In this document: piece after piece, positions 34,101-44,812 of the stretch
Layout: each line of letters opens with the position of its first letter
Position numbering within the stretch: position 1 is the first letter of the stretch
Assembly: GCF_000003815.2 (NCBI RefSeq)
Contig: NC_049992.1
Location: forward strand, 7,556,279 to 7,620,278
Length of the DNA: 64,000 nt
Source of the DNA: Branchiostoma floridae
Taxonomy: Eukaryota > Chordata > Leptocardii > Amphioxiformes > Branchiostomatidae
Reading direction: 5' to 3'
Translations under genes and position numbers: made by a program
Notes under the pieces: generated by a model
The model's database searches: none
Told to the model about the DNA's origin: nothing
The model's input: the letters and a program-made list of their open reading frames with translations, nothing else

Positions 34101-37068
34101 CTAATTGACTATGCAAATGAGGACCTTAATTAGTAATTAGTAATTAACAACTATAGATGTTCGTCTCTTCGAGTCAGTCTCATTCTAAGCTTCTATGCCA
34201 CATTAAAAAGTTTTATCGTGGGACGTGTCCATCTTTACCAAGCAACCAACCTCCAATAATTATTAAAATCCATCAATCCCTTCTGAGGCTATTGTTTTCG
34301 AGCTTGTAGTACCACAGAAAAACGCCAAGTGGTCCGTAATCGAGCTCGTTCTTCGTTTTACCAACACCGATTCACATACCAAAAATCAAATGTCCGCTAC
34401 TGATCCATTCCCAACTTTCTTCAGGGTTATGTTTTCCACAGGCAGACAAACACACCCACCAGCATCACTTAAACGAGGTATTTAAGCGTGCTGACTGACA
34501 CGCTATAACGTAGCTATGACGTACACAGGGGGCACGCAGTGACGGCAGTCATGAGGTGCTGTATAGGGCACCAAGAACGGCAGTCTTTTATTGCTTCCAG
34601 ATAGTGTAAACTGTGGACAACTGAGTTGAAAACAGCTTATGTAATTTATAATCATCTTTTACGTGTGTTTTTTTTTTATTATGAAAGGTGACAAAGCCAG
34701 GGAAATGATCGAGTTTTCAGTTCGTAGATAGGCGTACTCTGGACGTCCCAAGGGCTATCTACCCCTAAAAATCGCGATCATAGTATGTCCAGAAAACGAG
34801 ATATGAAAGTGGAAGTTCCGCTGCAGTACCTTAGCAAGCTGCTAAGGGGCCCATCCTACCCACCTACCAAATATAATCAGGATCCTTCCAAGGGTTGTGC
34901 CGTTAACATACATACACACAAACACGCCCAAAACATAACCTTCTGGCGAAGGTAACTGACCTGCAAAATATGCCAGCAGTACGGCGTTGCCCATGACGAA
35001 CAGAAAACCCACGGTTAGCCACAACTTCCTGCACAAACCTTTACCATTGGCATCGCTGTCATCAGTGGGCGCCTTGTTGTCTGAAACACGCCGTAACAAA
35101 AAAAAGTATTAATAAAGTCGAAAGTAAATGTGGTCTTCGCTTTTATACGTTTTCTCCTCGACTACGCAGAGTTTTCTACCGGTTGTGGGTTTTGGTAGCC
35201 TCCGCCAGGCCTTCCTACGGAGGTGCGAGGATCGTAGATTTTGGCAAAAAAAATCGGGAAATTGAAATCATTCTCCCTATAATAGCCAGCGTAGTCAGCC
35301 AGGTAGAGACTAGGGTTTTGACTGCTTGCCAGGGCAGGCATGATTGGGTAGGGAATAAAGACTTCAACTATAACTTTGTTATGCTAACTTAATCTACGTT
35401 GCAGTCCTGCCGCACATTCAAAAACGACCTGCGACAGAAACTGTACGTGATATGTCGAAGGTGAAGCTCATTGACTTGTGGACATTCTTCAGGCGACATT
35501 ACGTATTGTTACGTAAATGAAACAATTTTCGGGACAAGACTGTTTACGTCTCAGTGGCCTTTATCTTTGACATATTACCTACAATTCCTGTCGCCACACA
35601 TGCGTACTCAAACGTTTGAAAGGGCTTATAACTATCACACTTAGTGTCGGTGATTTTTAGGAGCCGCCCGATGCTCGCTGTGCTTGTTCTTAACATTAGC
35701 GACTACTCGCCATTGATCTTCGAGGTCGCAGAGCTTTAAGGTGTCGGGCGAATTTCGAGTTCCCGACTCATGCTTCATTCAAATGTAGACTTTCTTTGAC
35801 CTAGCAACAAATTCCGACATTGTGGTGGTATGCTGGTAGCCTCTACCAGGATACGTGGATCGATGGTCTAATTGTAGAAATTGATCATTTCTATTCTACA
35901 TGTGCGGTTCATTAAATGGTTAAAAAGATTCCCATAACTCAGACATCAAAATTGGTTGAACTGTTGCCTTTTTATGAGGATTTTTTGTCTTCCCTGGTCC
36001 GAGTTGGCGCTATGTCATGGGAGGCTAATTATCATAAATGTATTGTTAGGCGATGCACGAGTCTCGCTCAATGTGACAGGGATGGTTTTCAGGCGAAAAA
36101 CTCGCGCGACCCTCGATCGATTTTAAAATAGGCCACCCTTTCAGCGATCGCGAAGTGTGCAAGAAGATCGACAATGTGAATTAATACCCCTATCACATAT
36201 TATTATATTTCGGCGTATCGATGGAAGATCGGCCATATTTAAGATCGACAGAGGGTTGCGCCTATTTTTCACCTGAAAACCGTCCCTGGCACATATATGC
36301 GATACCTTGTACCTTGTACAATTGTTGTGCAATAAAGTTATAATCATAAGCGAGGCTCGGGCGATTGCCGCAGAATCGTAGTCCGATCGATTTTCGCCAA
36401 ATGTGACAGGGGTATTAGAACAGATTTCGGTGCACAGCGAGTATCGATCGGCCGAAATCGCGGACGATCCCTAAAAATGTTGCATTGATCAAGAAAACAA
36501 AAAAATGCTATTTAAGGCCCGTAGACGTCATAGACACGTCGTCTGACCAATTCTCGCCCGATGTGGCAGGGGTATAACGCTGGCAAAAATAGTGATTCCG
36601 GACACAAATATGTAGGCTCCTAGCCTTATCAAAGGCGACATTAATAGACTGTGTGCATGGTATATTGAAGTTAAAGTCGGTATACATATCGGCACACTGG
36701 ACAAGGAAAGGGAACGCAGAGCTCCAGACATGTAACAATTAATACCAAAAATGACAAAGCACGGCACCGAATAGATCCTTTTTACCGGTTGATTTTCTTA
36801 CAACTGTTCTTGAACACTCTATGTTATCAAAACTGTGTGACGACCTAGGACTAAATAAACCTCACCGTACATAAAATATCGTTCATACCTGACCAACCAA
36901 TGTGTTTTTGTTAATCTATCATAACACATGTGCTGTATATAAATGCCTCTATATTTTAACCGTGACAGCAAAATGTCTTACCTCGTCTGTAGCCATACGA
37001 GGGGTTGTCGGTCTGCGCATAGTCCGTGTCCGACTCAGTCTGAGACTGCTGCATGGGTGCGGCCGTGC
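31118..37068 (-). CDS. Type II membrane C-type lectin with long collagen stalk (lectin B); first exon not found
   Basis: Exons in reading order: 37068-36982, 35080-34961, 33853-33770, 32862-32149 and 31530-31118, all joined by phase-1 introns as in lectin A. An upstream first exon with the start codon is needed and was not recognised. The parts match lectin A one by one: an acidic head with DNPSYGYR, a membrane exon ([20 protein letters not shown]), an 84-nt coiled-coil-like exon of identical length ([12 protein letters not shown]), a 714-nt collagen exon and a lectin exon. The lectin domain keeps the four core cysteines, QPD and WND, but the two N-terminal cysteines are gone and the family WIGL is WFGL's counterpart (FWFGL). 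Galactose-type calcium-dependent binding is inferred. The long triple helix should make a trimeric stalk. Confidence 0.88.
31790..31912. repeat. Tandem duplication (~62 bp x 2)
   Basis: ATTTGCAACAACAGCTAATA... ACCTAAGCTCTGATTG occurs twice in a row, in the intron before the lectin B CTLD exon. Confidence 0.85.
32149..32862 (-). CDS. Collagen-stalk exon of lectin B
   Basis: One 714-nt exon encodes about 60 Gly-X-Y triplets in the style [17 protein letters not shown], with a few interruptions ([22 protein letters not shown]), then a short cysteine-bearing linker ([10 protein letters not shown]) before the lectin exon. The DNA shows a 54-bp-like higher periodicity (repeats of CTCCTGGAGGTCCAGGAGGC on the plus strand), so it probably grew by internal duplication. 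The same linker style (TSMCLRP) follows the tiny collagen piece in lectin A. The opposite strand also reads open but only because of the repeat codon bias. Confidence 0.9.
33585..33724. other. Assembly gap (140 N)
   Basis: Flanked by an inverted repeat: TATCAGTAGCCTCTAC on the left and GGTAGAGGCTACAATATC on the right. A hairpin element is therefore probably inside. It lies in the intron between the coiled-coil and collagen exons of lectin B; exons on both sides join in phase. Confidence 0.95.
35195..35350. repeat. Dispersed repeat (CCTTCCTACGG... family), copy 1
   Basis: GCCTTCCTACGGAGGTGCGAGGATCGTAGA plus a later CTCCCTATAATAGCCAGCGTAGTC block recur at 41042-41265 in the same order. Probably a MITE; ends not defined. 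In an intron of lectin B. Confidence 0.55.
36060..36420. repeat. Inverted-repeat element with TGTGACAGGG units
   Basis: TGTGACAGGGATGGTTTTCAGGCGAAAAA near 36070 is mirrored by TTTTTCACCTGAAAACCGTCCCTGGCAC near 36267-36295. A relative of one arm lies at 39470-39590. In an intron of lectin B. Confidence 0.6.
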
Positions 37069-38506
37069 CTGGAAGAATATTTTCAAGAAATCACTATCTA
37101 ACATTGTGCACATACAATTAAATGGTGCATCTCAGCTTACGAAAGGACCAAAAGGGAAAACAAAACAAAATGTCACAAGGTATAAAGAGTTACCAGCTGG
37201 ACGCGGCCGTCCCGGCATGATTTTTCCTAGCGAGAGAAAACACACCCTACACCAGTCAAGGGGCTTGCTGACTGAGCCACGACTCTGAAAATAATATGCG
37301 AGACCAAAGTGTCTGAAAAGCTGCTCTCTCAACGAAATTGAGAAGCAAGTGATTAAACAAAGCATATTGTATGAACTTTTTCCAACACGTACGACCACGT
37401 TTTACCCTATCACGACGTAGACAAATCATATGAATAAGTAGTTGTTTTGGTAGCTGAGCACCGAAAACAAGTTAGGGACAACAACCTTCGTGGGCTTCTA
37501 TTTTTCTATTTCTTACGCATGCTCTTTAACTTTAAATGCACATTTTTGGAAACAATATAAACCATCGACAAGCTAACATCATATCCTGGATAGATTTTCA
37601 ATAATTCTGATTGTTGTCTAATTTGATAGACTTTTGAAATTATCTACCATCAACTGTTGATAGCCCTGCTCAAGCCCAGGTCTTATAAGTGATTCATCAT
37701 AACACGGTCTCGTCACCTCCGTATACGGAGGTGCTGTTTGGTTTACTGTTTGTTTGCTTGTATGACTGCCTGCGGGCATGCTCATTCATTCATTAGTCCC
37801 ATAGCCTTTTATCAGCCGTAGGGGCAGCACAACGTGTTATGCTGTATCAATAGGCATTTTAGTCCCCTGTTGGCGCCTATCTCCTCTCCGAGGCATTGTG
37901 AATGATGTAAATCACCGTGTGGCTGATACGACACGAAGGTTCGCCAGGCCTCCGTCTTGGTGACTTGTAGTGAATCACCAACTCCAGACAGAATGGTTTG
38001 TCCCAACGCACACCGCCCCATAGCACGTGAGGGGGTTCTTTAACGTGCATGGGGTGTCTGCTAGCAATTATTTACATTCGGGTGTTTAAATACTACAGAT
38101 TTTATGATTCTCGATTCTAGAAGTAGATTTGACTAGATCTTCAGATCCAACAGCTCTCATAATGCTAAGATAGATGAATGCATAGATTGTTTTGTAATTA
38201 GAAAAAATAATGGCACTCACGATTAGCCCTAGATGATTATCTAACAGTTTTTGTTATCTCTTATTGAATTTCATATCCCATAAGTCAGTAGAATTTTAAG
38301 ATTTATCACTATTTTTTAGTTTACGAAAGTCACTGCGCTTTTTGTCGTGTCAATAAAGCCTTCTTGTAGTTATAAACAAAACACGTCTGTACATTGTTCT
38401 GCAAACGAAGAACTGTTTATAAGTTAGGGGCTTTCAGCTTTGACCTATCACCCTGAATACATTTCAATGCGCATGCGTACTTTGAATCGTAAACCTCTTT
38501 ATTATT

Positions 38507-38716
38507 TAGCCTCCATAGCAGGCTTTCTGTGGCCTTTTTTTGGCTCGTAATACACTTCTGCTGGCCATTTCTATTTGTACTCGGTCGCTGATTCCTGGCG
38601 TATTCTGATTGCCGGCCTCCGAGGCCAGCAATCAGCAACCGAGTACAAATAGAAATGGCCAGCAAAAGTGTATTATGAGCCAAAAAAAGGCACCAGAAAG
38701 CCTGCTATGGAGGCTA
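38507..38716. mobile_element. Fold-back MITE (family TAGCCTCCAT), copy 2
   Basis: Begins TAGCCTCCATAGCAGGCTTT and ends with its inverse (…AAGCCTGCTATGGAGGCTA). Arms continue through GCCTTTTTTTGGCTCGTAAT and GAAATGGCCAGCAAAAGTGT for nearly 100 bp each, leaving a small loop. Related to 13648-13832. Confidence 0.88.
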
Positions 38717-38916
38717 TTCATTATCAGACTTTCATGATGAATCTGACCAGGAGGCCTGCATGACCAACAGTTATCGCTAGGTGGCATGTGTTTTTTTACA
38801 ACAGACGTCGGCAGAATGATTGACAGGTGTAAACAGCATGGCTGCAGTTGTCGACAACGTAACCGGAGACACATTTGTTCTCCTAGAACTTGTTAATGTA
38901 ATATCCAAGTAGATCT

Positions 38917-39215
38917 ACCGGTGGCAGGCGGACACAATATCCATTTGCCTCGATCGATGCATGTATACTAGGGGTTGGTACCGGTACAGAAAATTCAGGT
39001 CCAGGTCCGGTTCAGGTCCAGAGGATCAGGTCCAAAATGTATGAATGCCTGATCATATAATCTGTTCATTTTGCAATAGGTCCAACATCCGGTCCAAAGA
39101 ATTTTTTTCAGGTCCGGTTTTTCTGGACCGGTCCAATAAGAAAAACCGGTTTTGTACCGGTAGTCCGGTACCCATCCCTAATGTATACTGTCCGCCTGCC
39201 ACCGCTAGATTTGCA
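38917..39215. mobile_element. Nested inverted-repeat elements
   Basis: The outer arms CTACCGGTGGCAGGCGGACA (left) and TGTCCGCCTGCCACCGCTAG (right) are inverse copies. Inside them, 38969-39180 is a second element of the CCGGTCCAA... family (TAGGGGTTGGTACCGGTAC ... GTCCGGTACCCATCCCTA) flanked by ATGTATACT on each side. One element has inserted into another. Confidence 0.75.
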
Positions 39216-39927
39216 TATAGGTTTTTGTCAGGCCCTGGTTATTGTTAACGTGACAGTTTCTTGTACGCGAGAGATGAGAAGAGACCCCTAGGGACCAGCC
39301 TGTTGTGTGATGATTAACGACCGAACGTGTCCTGGTTGGCATGTGACGATGGTTGTTCTAGATCAGGTCATAAGGCCATGTTGATTTGATTATATGGATG
39401 ACATCCTCGGGGAAACACAAAACCGGTACGAGTGTGCAATTAAACGTGACCAGAGGTTTTGTCCATTATGTGACACGGACGGTTTTCAGGTGAAAAATAC
39501 GCGCAACCCTCAGTTGATCTTAAACATGGCTGATTTTCCATCGATACGCCCGAAGATCGTGGATATTGTGACAGGGCTATTACCAGACGCCAGGAGGCAA
39601 GTCGCAAAGGAATGCGTCAGCTTACGCCTCCTGGCGTCAAAGGTGTCTACGCGCATCTGTGCAAAAAGCCAGCTGTTGCTGCTAGATCTTGGTTGTGATA
39701 TGATGATCCAAAAGGCATCGTGAAATGCTACTCTGATTCTCTGCTGCGTGGCGGCGCTGTGGTTAGACCATATGATGAAATCAACATGGCCTATAAAGGT
39801 ACATGTATTATACAAACGGTCGAAAGGCTTAATGCTATCATAGAGTTAAATCAAGGAGTTTTTATACTGTGAAATCGAGAGTCTACCTGACTAGACGAGG
39901 GTTTGAAGACATTTGCTTGTACTGTGA

Positions 39928-40297
39928 ACAGGCGACAGTATAATTCCGGACAAACACTCTAATTCCGGAAAACCTTAATAATTTCAAAATAGATTGACCA
40001 GATGAATTGATATCTGTTGGTATGATATATCAAATGATAGTGAATACTTAGGTTGCAATTAGATGTCTCTACGAAGAAAGGTCTGCAGAATTCTGGCTCA
40101 GGGTCCCAGAATTCTGGCAGAATTCTGGCAGAATTCTGGCTCGCCTTCTTTATGGAGACATCTAATTGCATCTATATATTCATCATCCTTTGATATATCA
40201 TAACTACAAATATTCATTTATTTGGTTAATCCATTCTGAAATAAATTAGAGTTTTCCTGAATTAAAGTGTTTGTCCGGAATTATACTGTTGCCTGTT
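39928..40297. mobile_element. MITE with AACAGGCGACAGTATAATTC termini
   Basis: AACAGGCGACAGTATAATTC at the left and its inverse (…GGAATTATACTGTTGCCTGTT) at the right; the arms extend through TCCGGACAAACACT. An inner palindrome (TGCAATTAGATGTCTC / GAGACATCTAATTGCA) lies within, so it may be two nested units. Confidence 0.8.
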
Positions 40298-40737
40298 TGT
40301 GTTATTTTGCTTTTCATGGGCCAACGGCACTGGAAAATGATGTGGCATTGCCATTGCAATTGTACATGTATGGCTGTTTTTCCGTCTCTCATTTCCGACA
40401 TCTGAAGTAAAAACAAGCAGCAATAACAAACAGACATCTAAAGCAAAATGATAGACAAACGCCCCTGCAGTTCCAGAGCAAGCTGGCAAGGGGGCCAAAA
40501 CCTACACCACTTCTTCCTTACATGAAAATCTATCTGCCGCCAAAAAATTAAGATCACAGCATGTCCAGAACAAGACACAAAAAACTACAGTTCTGCTGCA
40601 GTACCAAGGAAATACACCAGGGGGCCACAGTCGACCTTGACCTTCGTATTCCCAACATCTATCTACATACTAAATATCATTACAATCCATCCAGAGATGC
40701 TGACTACAAATATCCGAAAACGTAAATAGTACGTACA

Positions 40738-40786
40738 GACAGACAGACAGACACACACACACACACACACAGACACACACACACAG

Positions 40787-40818
<32 letters not shown>

Positions 40819-40846
40819 AAACAAACACACACACACACACTCACAC
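40738..40846. repeat. (CA)n microsatellite
   Basis: About 110 bp of CA and CAGA units. Confidence 0.95.
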
Positions 40847-41041
40847 ACGTCACATCAAAGACAATGCCTCCATTTTTCATGGAGGCAAGCCGCACGAGAG
40901 GATGATAAATGCACTGCGGAACGTTGACATTTTCTGACAGACAGGTCCGGATAGCGTGACGATCTCTCACGATTGTCGTCAATATTTCCACGCGGAGTCA
41001 TCCATCACGCACACGAGCCGCTCGCGTGAGCAACCTTGCCT

Positions 41042-41265
41042 CCATCAAGCCTTCCTACGGGGGTGCGGGGATCGTAGAATACGGCAAAAAAAAAAGTCGT
41101 GAAATTGGCCACGCTAATAAGGTTAATGTTTCCCCTCTGGCTGCGCGGCCGGCCAACTCCTCTGGTATAGCAAAATCTCCCCTGGCAAATTATTCTCCCT
41201 ATAATGGCCATTGTAGTCAGTCTTGTATACGTAGAGACTATGACCAACCCTTTTGACTTCTTTTC
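41042..41265. repeat. Dispersed repeat (CCTTCCTACGG... family), copy 2
   Basis: Shares CCTTCCTACGGGGGTGCGGGGATCGTAGAA and ATTCTCCCTATAATGGCCA with 35195-35350. Confidence 0.55.
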
Positions 41266-42179
41266 CCGTACGTTGAAAGCGTAACAATAAGCTAAGCCTT
41301 ATAAGGCAAATGCATGCGTGCTGAGTTCGTATTGCGGTTTGTTTGTTGACTCTAAATGAGAAACTTTACCATAAAAAATCATAACGCTGCAAATGATCAA
41401 AGCTGAACATGATCTACAAATCATAAAGAGATAAATCTAAATTAGAGAATTATCTGTTAGCAAAACAGAAAACCAAATCCAAAACAAGGGATGCAGACGA
41501 ATCAGGTGAAAGTAGCTTTTAAGTATAATATCTAGCTGTTTTGTGAAGTTGGCTGCTCTAGACTACCTTCCTAAAAGGAATAGTAGGAATCATTTGAATC
41601 AAGAGCAAAGAACCTCTCTCTACTACTCATTCATACAGATAGACTGACCCGGTCATGGAAATGTTGCCACTTTATGTGTCCGCAATCAGCAAAACGAATT
41701 ATATCTCATTTGCTCCGTTATACGTACAGTTATCTTCACGTTGGAACGATAAATTGCGTTTTCGAGCACTTCAGAAGATTGAATTACACACTCAGCCCCC
41801 TGAGTGGTTCACTGCATCATACCCATAATGAAAATTGATGGATTATGAAAAAGAGAGATTAATTGATTTCTTGAAAGGTAGATACGGCAAAAATTGAATT
41901 AATACAATAACGCCACCCAAGGCCGTTATGGACATCGTACTTGAAAATGAACATTCGATGAGATTTTGAATTACTGAACTGCACCACATGTATAAGTTAC
42001 TTCCCTGGAAAATGGAGGTAAAGTTTTCGGCTTCGTAGGTGTTTCCACTGCAATAGCTTCAGAAGTATCAATCATTTCATGATTCATTATCTTAAAACAT
42101 GCAATGTCATCGTCCAAAACTCAGCAATTACAAAACATGGATCGAAATAGTCTGCGACAGTTAGTCGTAAATAATTAAG

Positions 42180-42650
42180 AAGTTTATTTGCAAGTTCATG
42201 CCCGATGGCTAATTGCAAGTACATGGTATAAACATAGTAAATATACAAGTGACAGTTATGAACAATATCATACTCTTATATACTAGTGTTGGCTATTTCT
42301 AAACAGGTTGGGTTTGACTTCTTTTTGGAAGCAGAGGGAGACGAAACGCCCCACCTTTTCTAAAATTTGTGGGTTCTGCGATTTCAAGAGAAAAGTGTCT
42401 TTCTGTTCGTCTGTTATCGTGAAGTTGGGATAAGTCTTTGTGGCTTCTCTAAACAGAGTGATTCTTTCGGTTTGGTTGAATTGACATTTGGAAATAAAAT
42501 GTGTTTCGTCTCCCACTGTTTTAGATGTACAGTATTTGCACATTCTTTCACACACTGGTAATCTCTTATAGGAATTAGAAAACGAAGAAACAGAAAAATC
42601 GTCAACGACTGAAACAAAACTAGGCCGTGGCATGTCCAGGACAAAAGTTA
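42180..42650 (-). mobile_element. LINE 3' fragment with C-terminal zinc knuckle
   Basis: Minus strand encodes CKYCTSKTVGDETHFISKC, the same C-x2-C...H-F-x3-C end as at 2440-2900, followed by a 3' tail (inverse of GTTTATTTGCAAGTTCATGC near 42182) shared with that copy. It is truncated at its 5' end. Confidence 0.65.
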
Positions 42651-44812
42651 CAAAAATACAAAAACTGGAACCCTAAATCGACCTTGACCTTCGTCTTCCC
42701 AACAACTATTCACATGCCAAATATCATTACATGTATGTTATGTATGTACTATGTGGTAAAAGCAAAAAGAAACCACTGTCGAATTTTTGTATAAGCACAT
42801 AAGGTATAAGGTTTATCTGGAGTAGTCGAAGATGTAGTAATGAACCTGTACATGTAAATGTAACAATGTATTGAGTTATTGTTATTTTTCAATAAAGCTT
42901 TAAAAAACATATATCATTACAATCTATCCAGAGATTATCAAGTTATGACACAATATCCGGAAACACAAGCAGACAGAACACACACATGTACAGAAAAACA
43001 CAGACACACTCAAAACAGTACCTCCATTTTTCATGGAGGTAACAAGTGCATGAGAAGGCTGTGGTTTTCATACATTCATTTTTTCAGACAGCGTCTGTTC
43101 ATCTCGATCTACGTGTCATCTGATGTACCAACACGGAATCATCAATATGCGAACCGCGAGCTAGGTTCACCCCCGGGGACTTGCATGTGGATACAATATG
43201 TATGTAAAGGATTTTTGTGGCGCCTGTCGACACGACGCCCCTTGTGGTGTTGGTTTATTCTATTTTGTCGTTATGGCTATTATAATAATGAAAATACAGA
43301 GCGGGAAATGTTTAAGATGACTCAAAACCACAGTACGTAAGTCTGTGATCAGTAGCAATTGGCATAGCAAAGACAGGAAGTTATGAATAAGTTGAAAAAA
43401 CGTTACATATGAAAATTCACAAGCAATAACTAAGAGCAAAAAGCAAATGTGACACTGTGTGTGTGCATTAAATTTTTGATATGTAGTTCCATATTCTATG
43501 GTGTGTGTAGTATACTGACTGAATGCTGATGTGTTCTTGTTATCTTGTTTATTTATCAGAAGTTTGTAACAGCAAATATGTGGCAATCGCGCTGAATCAC
43601 TATTGAATACACATCTATTGATATAACCAAAATTATCATGATCGACCGATGGAAGAGTAGAAAAATTTATGTCATATTTTGAGAAACAACTGATATCTTC
43701 CTTCGTTTAAGGTAGCCGCTTTCATCGTATTGAAGATTCTCATGCCTGGATCATGACCAACTAAAAACTAATTTAAGAAGCATTTTTAAAACTTATATCT
43801 TTGATGCATCACTACAAATTGTTATTACACACTATTAATACTAGTACCAGCATAATTCTATTCAATAAGACAAATAATTGCCAAGTAACACATAGACGCG
43901 TGGGTAAAATAACAATTAGAATACAATTGCATAATTAATCATGCATTGAATAATTAACTATGCAATCTCACTAATACATACCGTATAAGGGCATATTTCA
44001 CGAGGGGGGGGGGTTAATTTTAAACTGTTGGGAGAAAACGGAGTGTTCGTGGTGGTTAAAAGTTCACGATTGAAACAAGTGGGGTAGGCGGGTACAGAAT
44101 TTTTCGCGGAGTTTTAAAGTTCGCGGTGAGTCGGTCCCAGCGAAAATTACGAAAATTACAATTATTGTTTTTAGTTGTGTATATTTTTAAAGGTTATATA
44201 CATCCATACCGTTACAGTGATACACATAATCTTTATTGACACGACAAAAGTACAGCGACTTTCGTAAGGTCTACATGTATGACAACTACTTACAGTACAA
44301 CTAAATACACATATATGGATATCTATAGGTATGAATAAATCAACATACAGGGTCTAGCATGTCATTTACACTATTGGTTCTACGGTATAAACATTCGTGG
44401 ATATATTTGCCTACTTGTATACATGTGCAGTTGAATAGCTTACAATGTTCTGTAATGTATGATTTGGGAATAAAAAATGGGGGGGGGGAGAAAAAAAAAC
44501 TCGAATATTTCCCCATTTAGAGTATAAAGGTTCTAGCGCTGTGGCTGTGTGAACCACTGCGCACCTAATATCGCTTTGTGGCGTGCGTAGAATGGTTAAT
44601 CTCCCAGCGTTCGCAGGTCTGTACGAACCAATGATCAACCTGCAGCTTCACCCTTCCCCGGTTCCAGCTGACCGAGCTGACTAATTGTGGGAAATTTCGG
44701 GGTCCGCCCGTTCCGAATCGACAGCGTTTATCATTGGAGAGAGGAGCGGGTTTTTTTTTTCACTGAGGATGAGCCGTGAGGTTGAACGGAACCGTCCCGT
44801 TCTGTGAGCGCG

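Larger units (their letters stand above)
37069..44812. other. Repeat-rich region between lectin B and the sulfotransferase gene
   Basis: Nearly 8 kb without a recognised gene; it should hold the missing first exon and promoter of lectin B and the promoter of the sulfotransferase gene. Identified contents are the inverted-repeat elements at 38507, 38917 and 39928, the (CA)n tract at 40738, the repeat at 41042 and the LINE end at 42180. G homopolymers occur at about 44005 and 44480. Confidence 0.55.

Noticed and set aside
40663-40991. Cys/Val-rich frames over the CA repeat
   Set aside because: Microsatellite artefact; the same applies to frames over 17590-17727 and 45234-45485.
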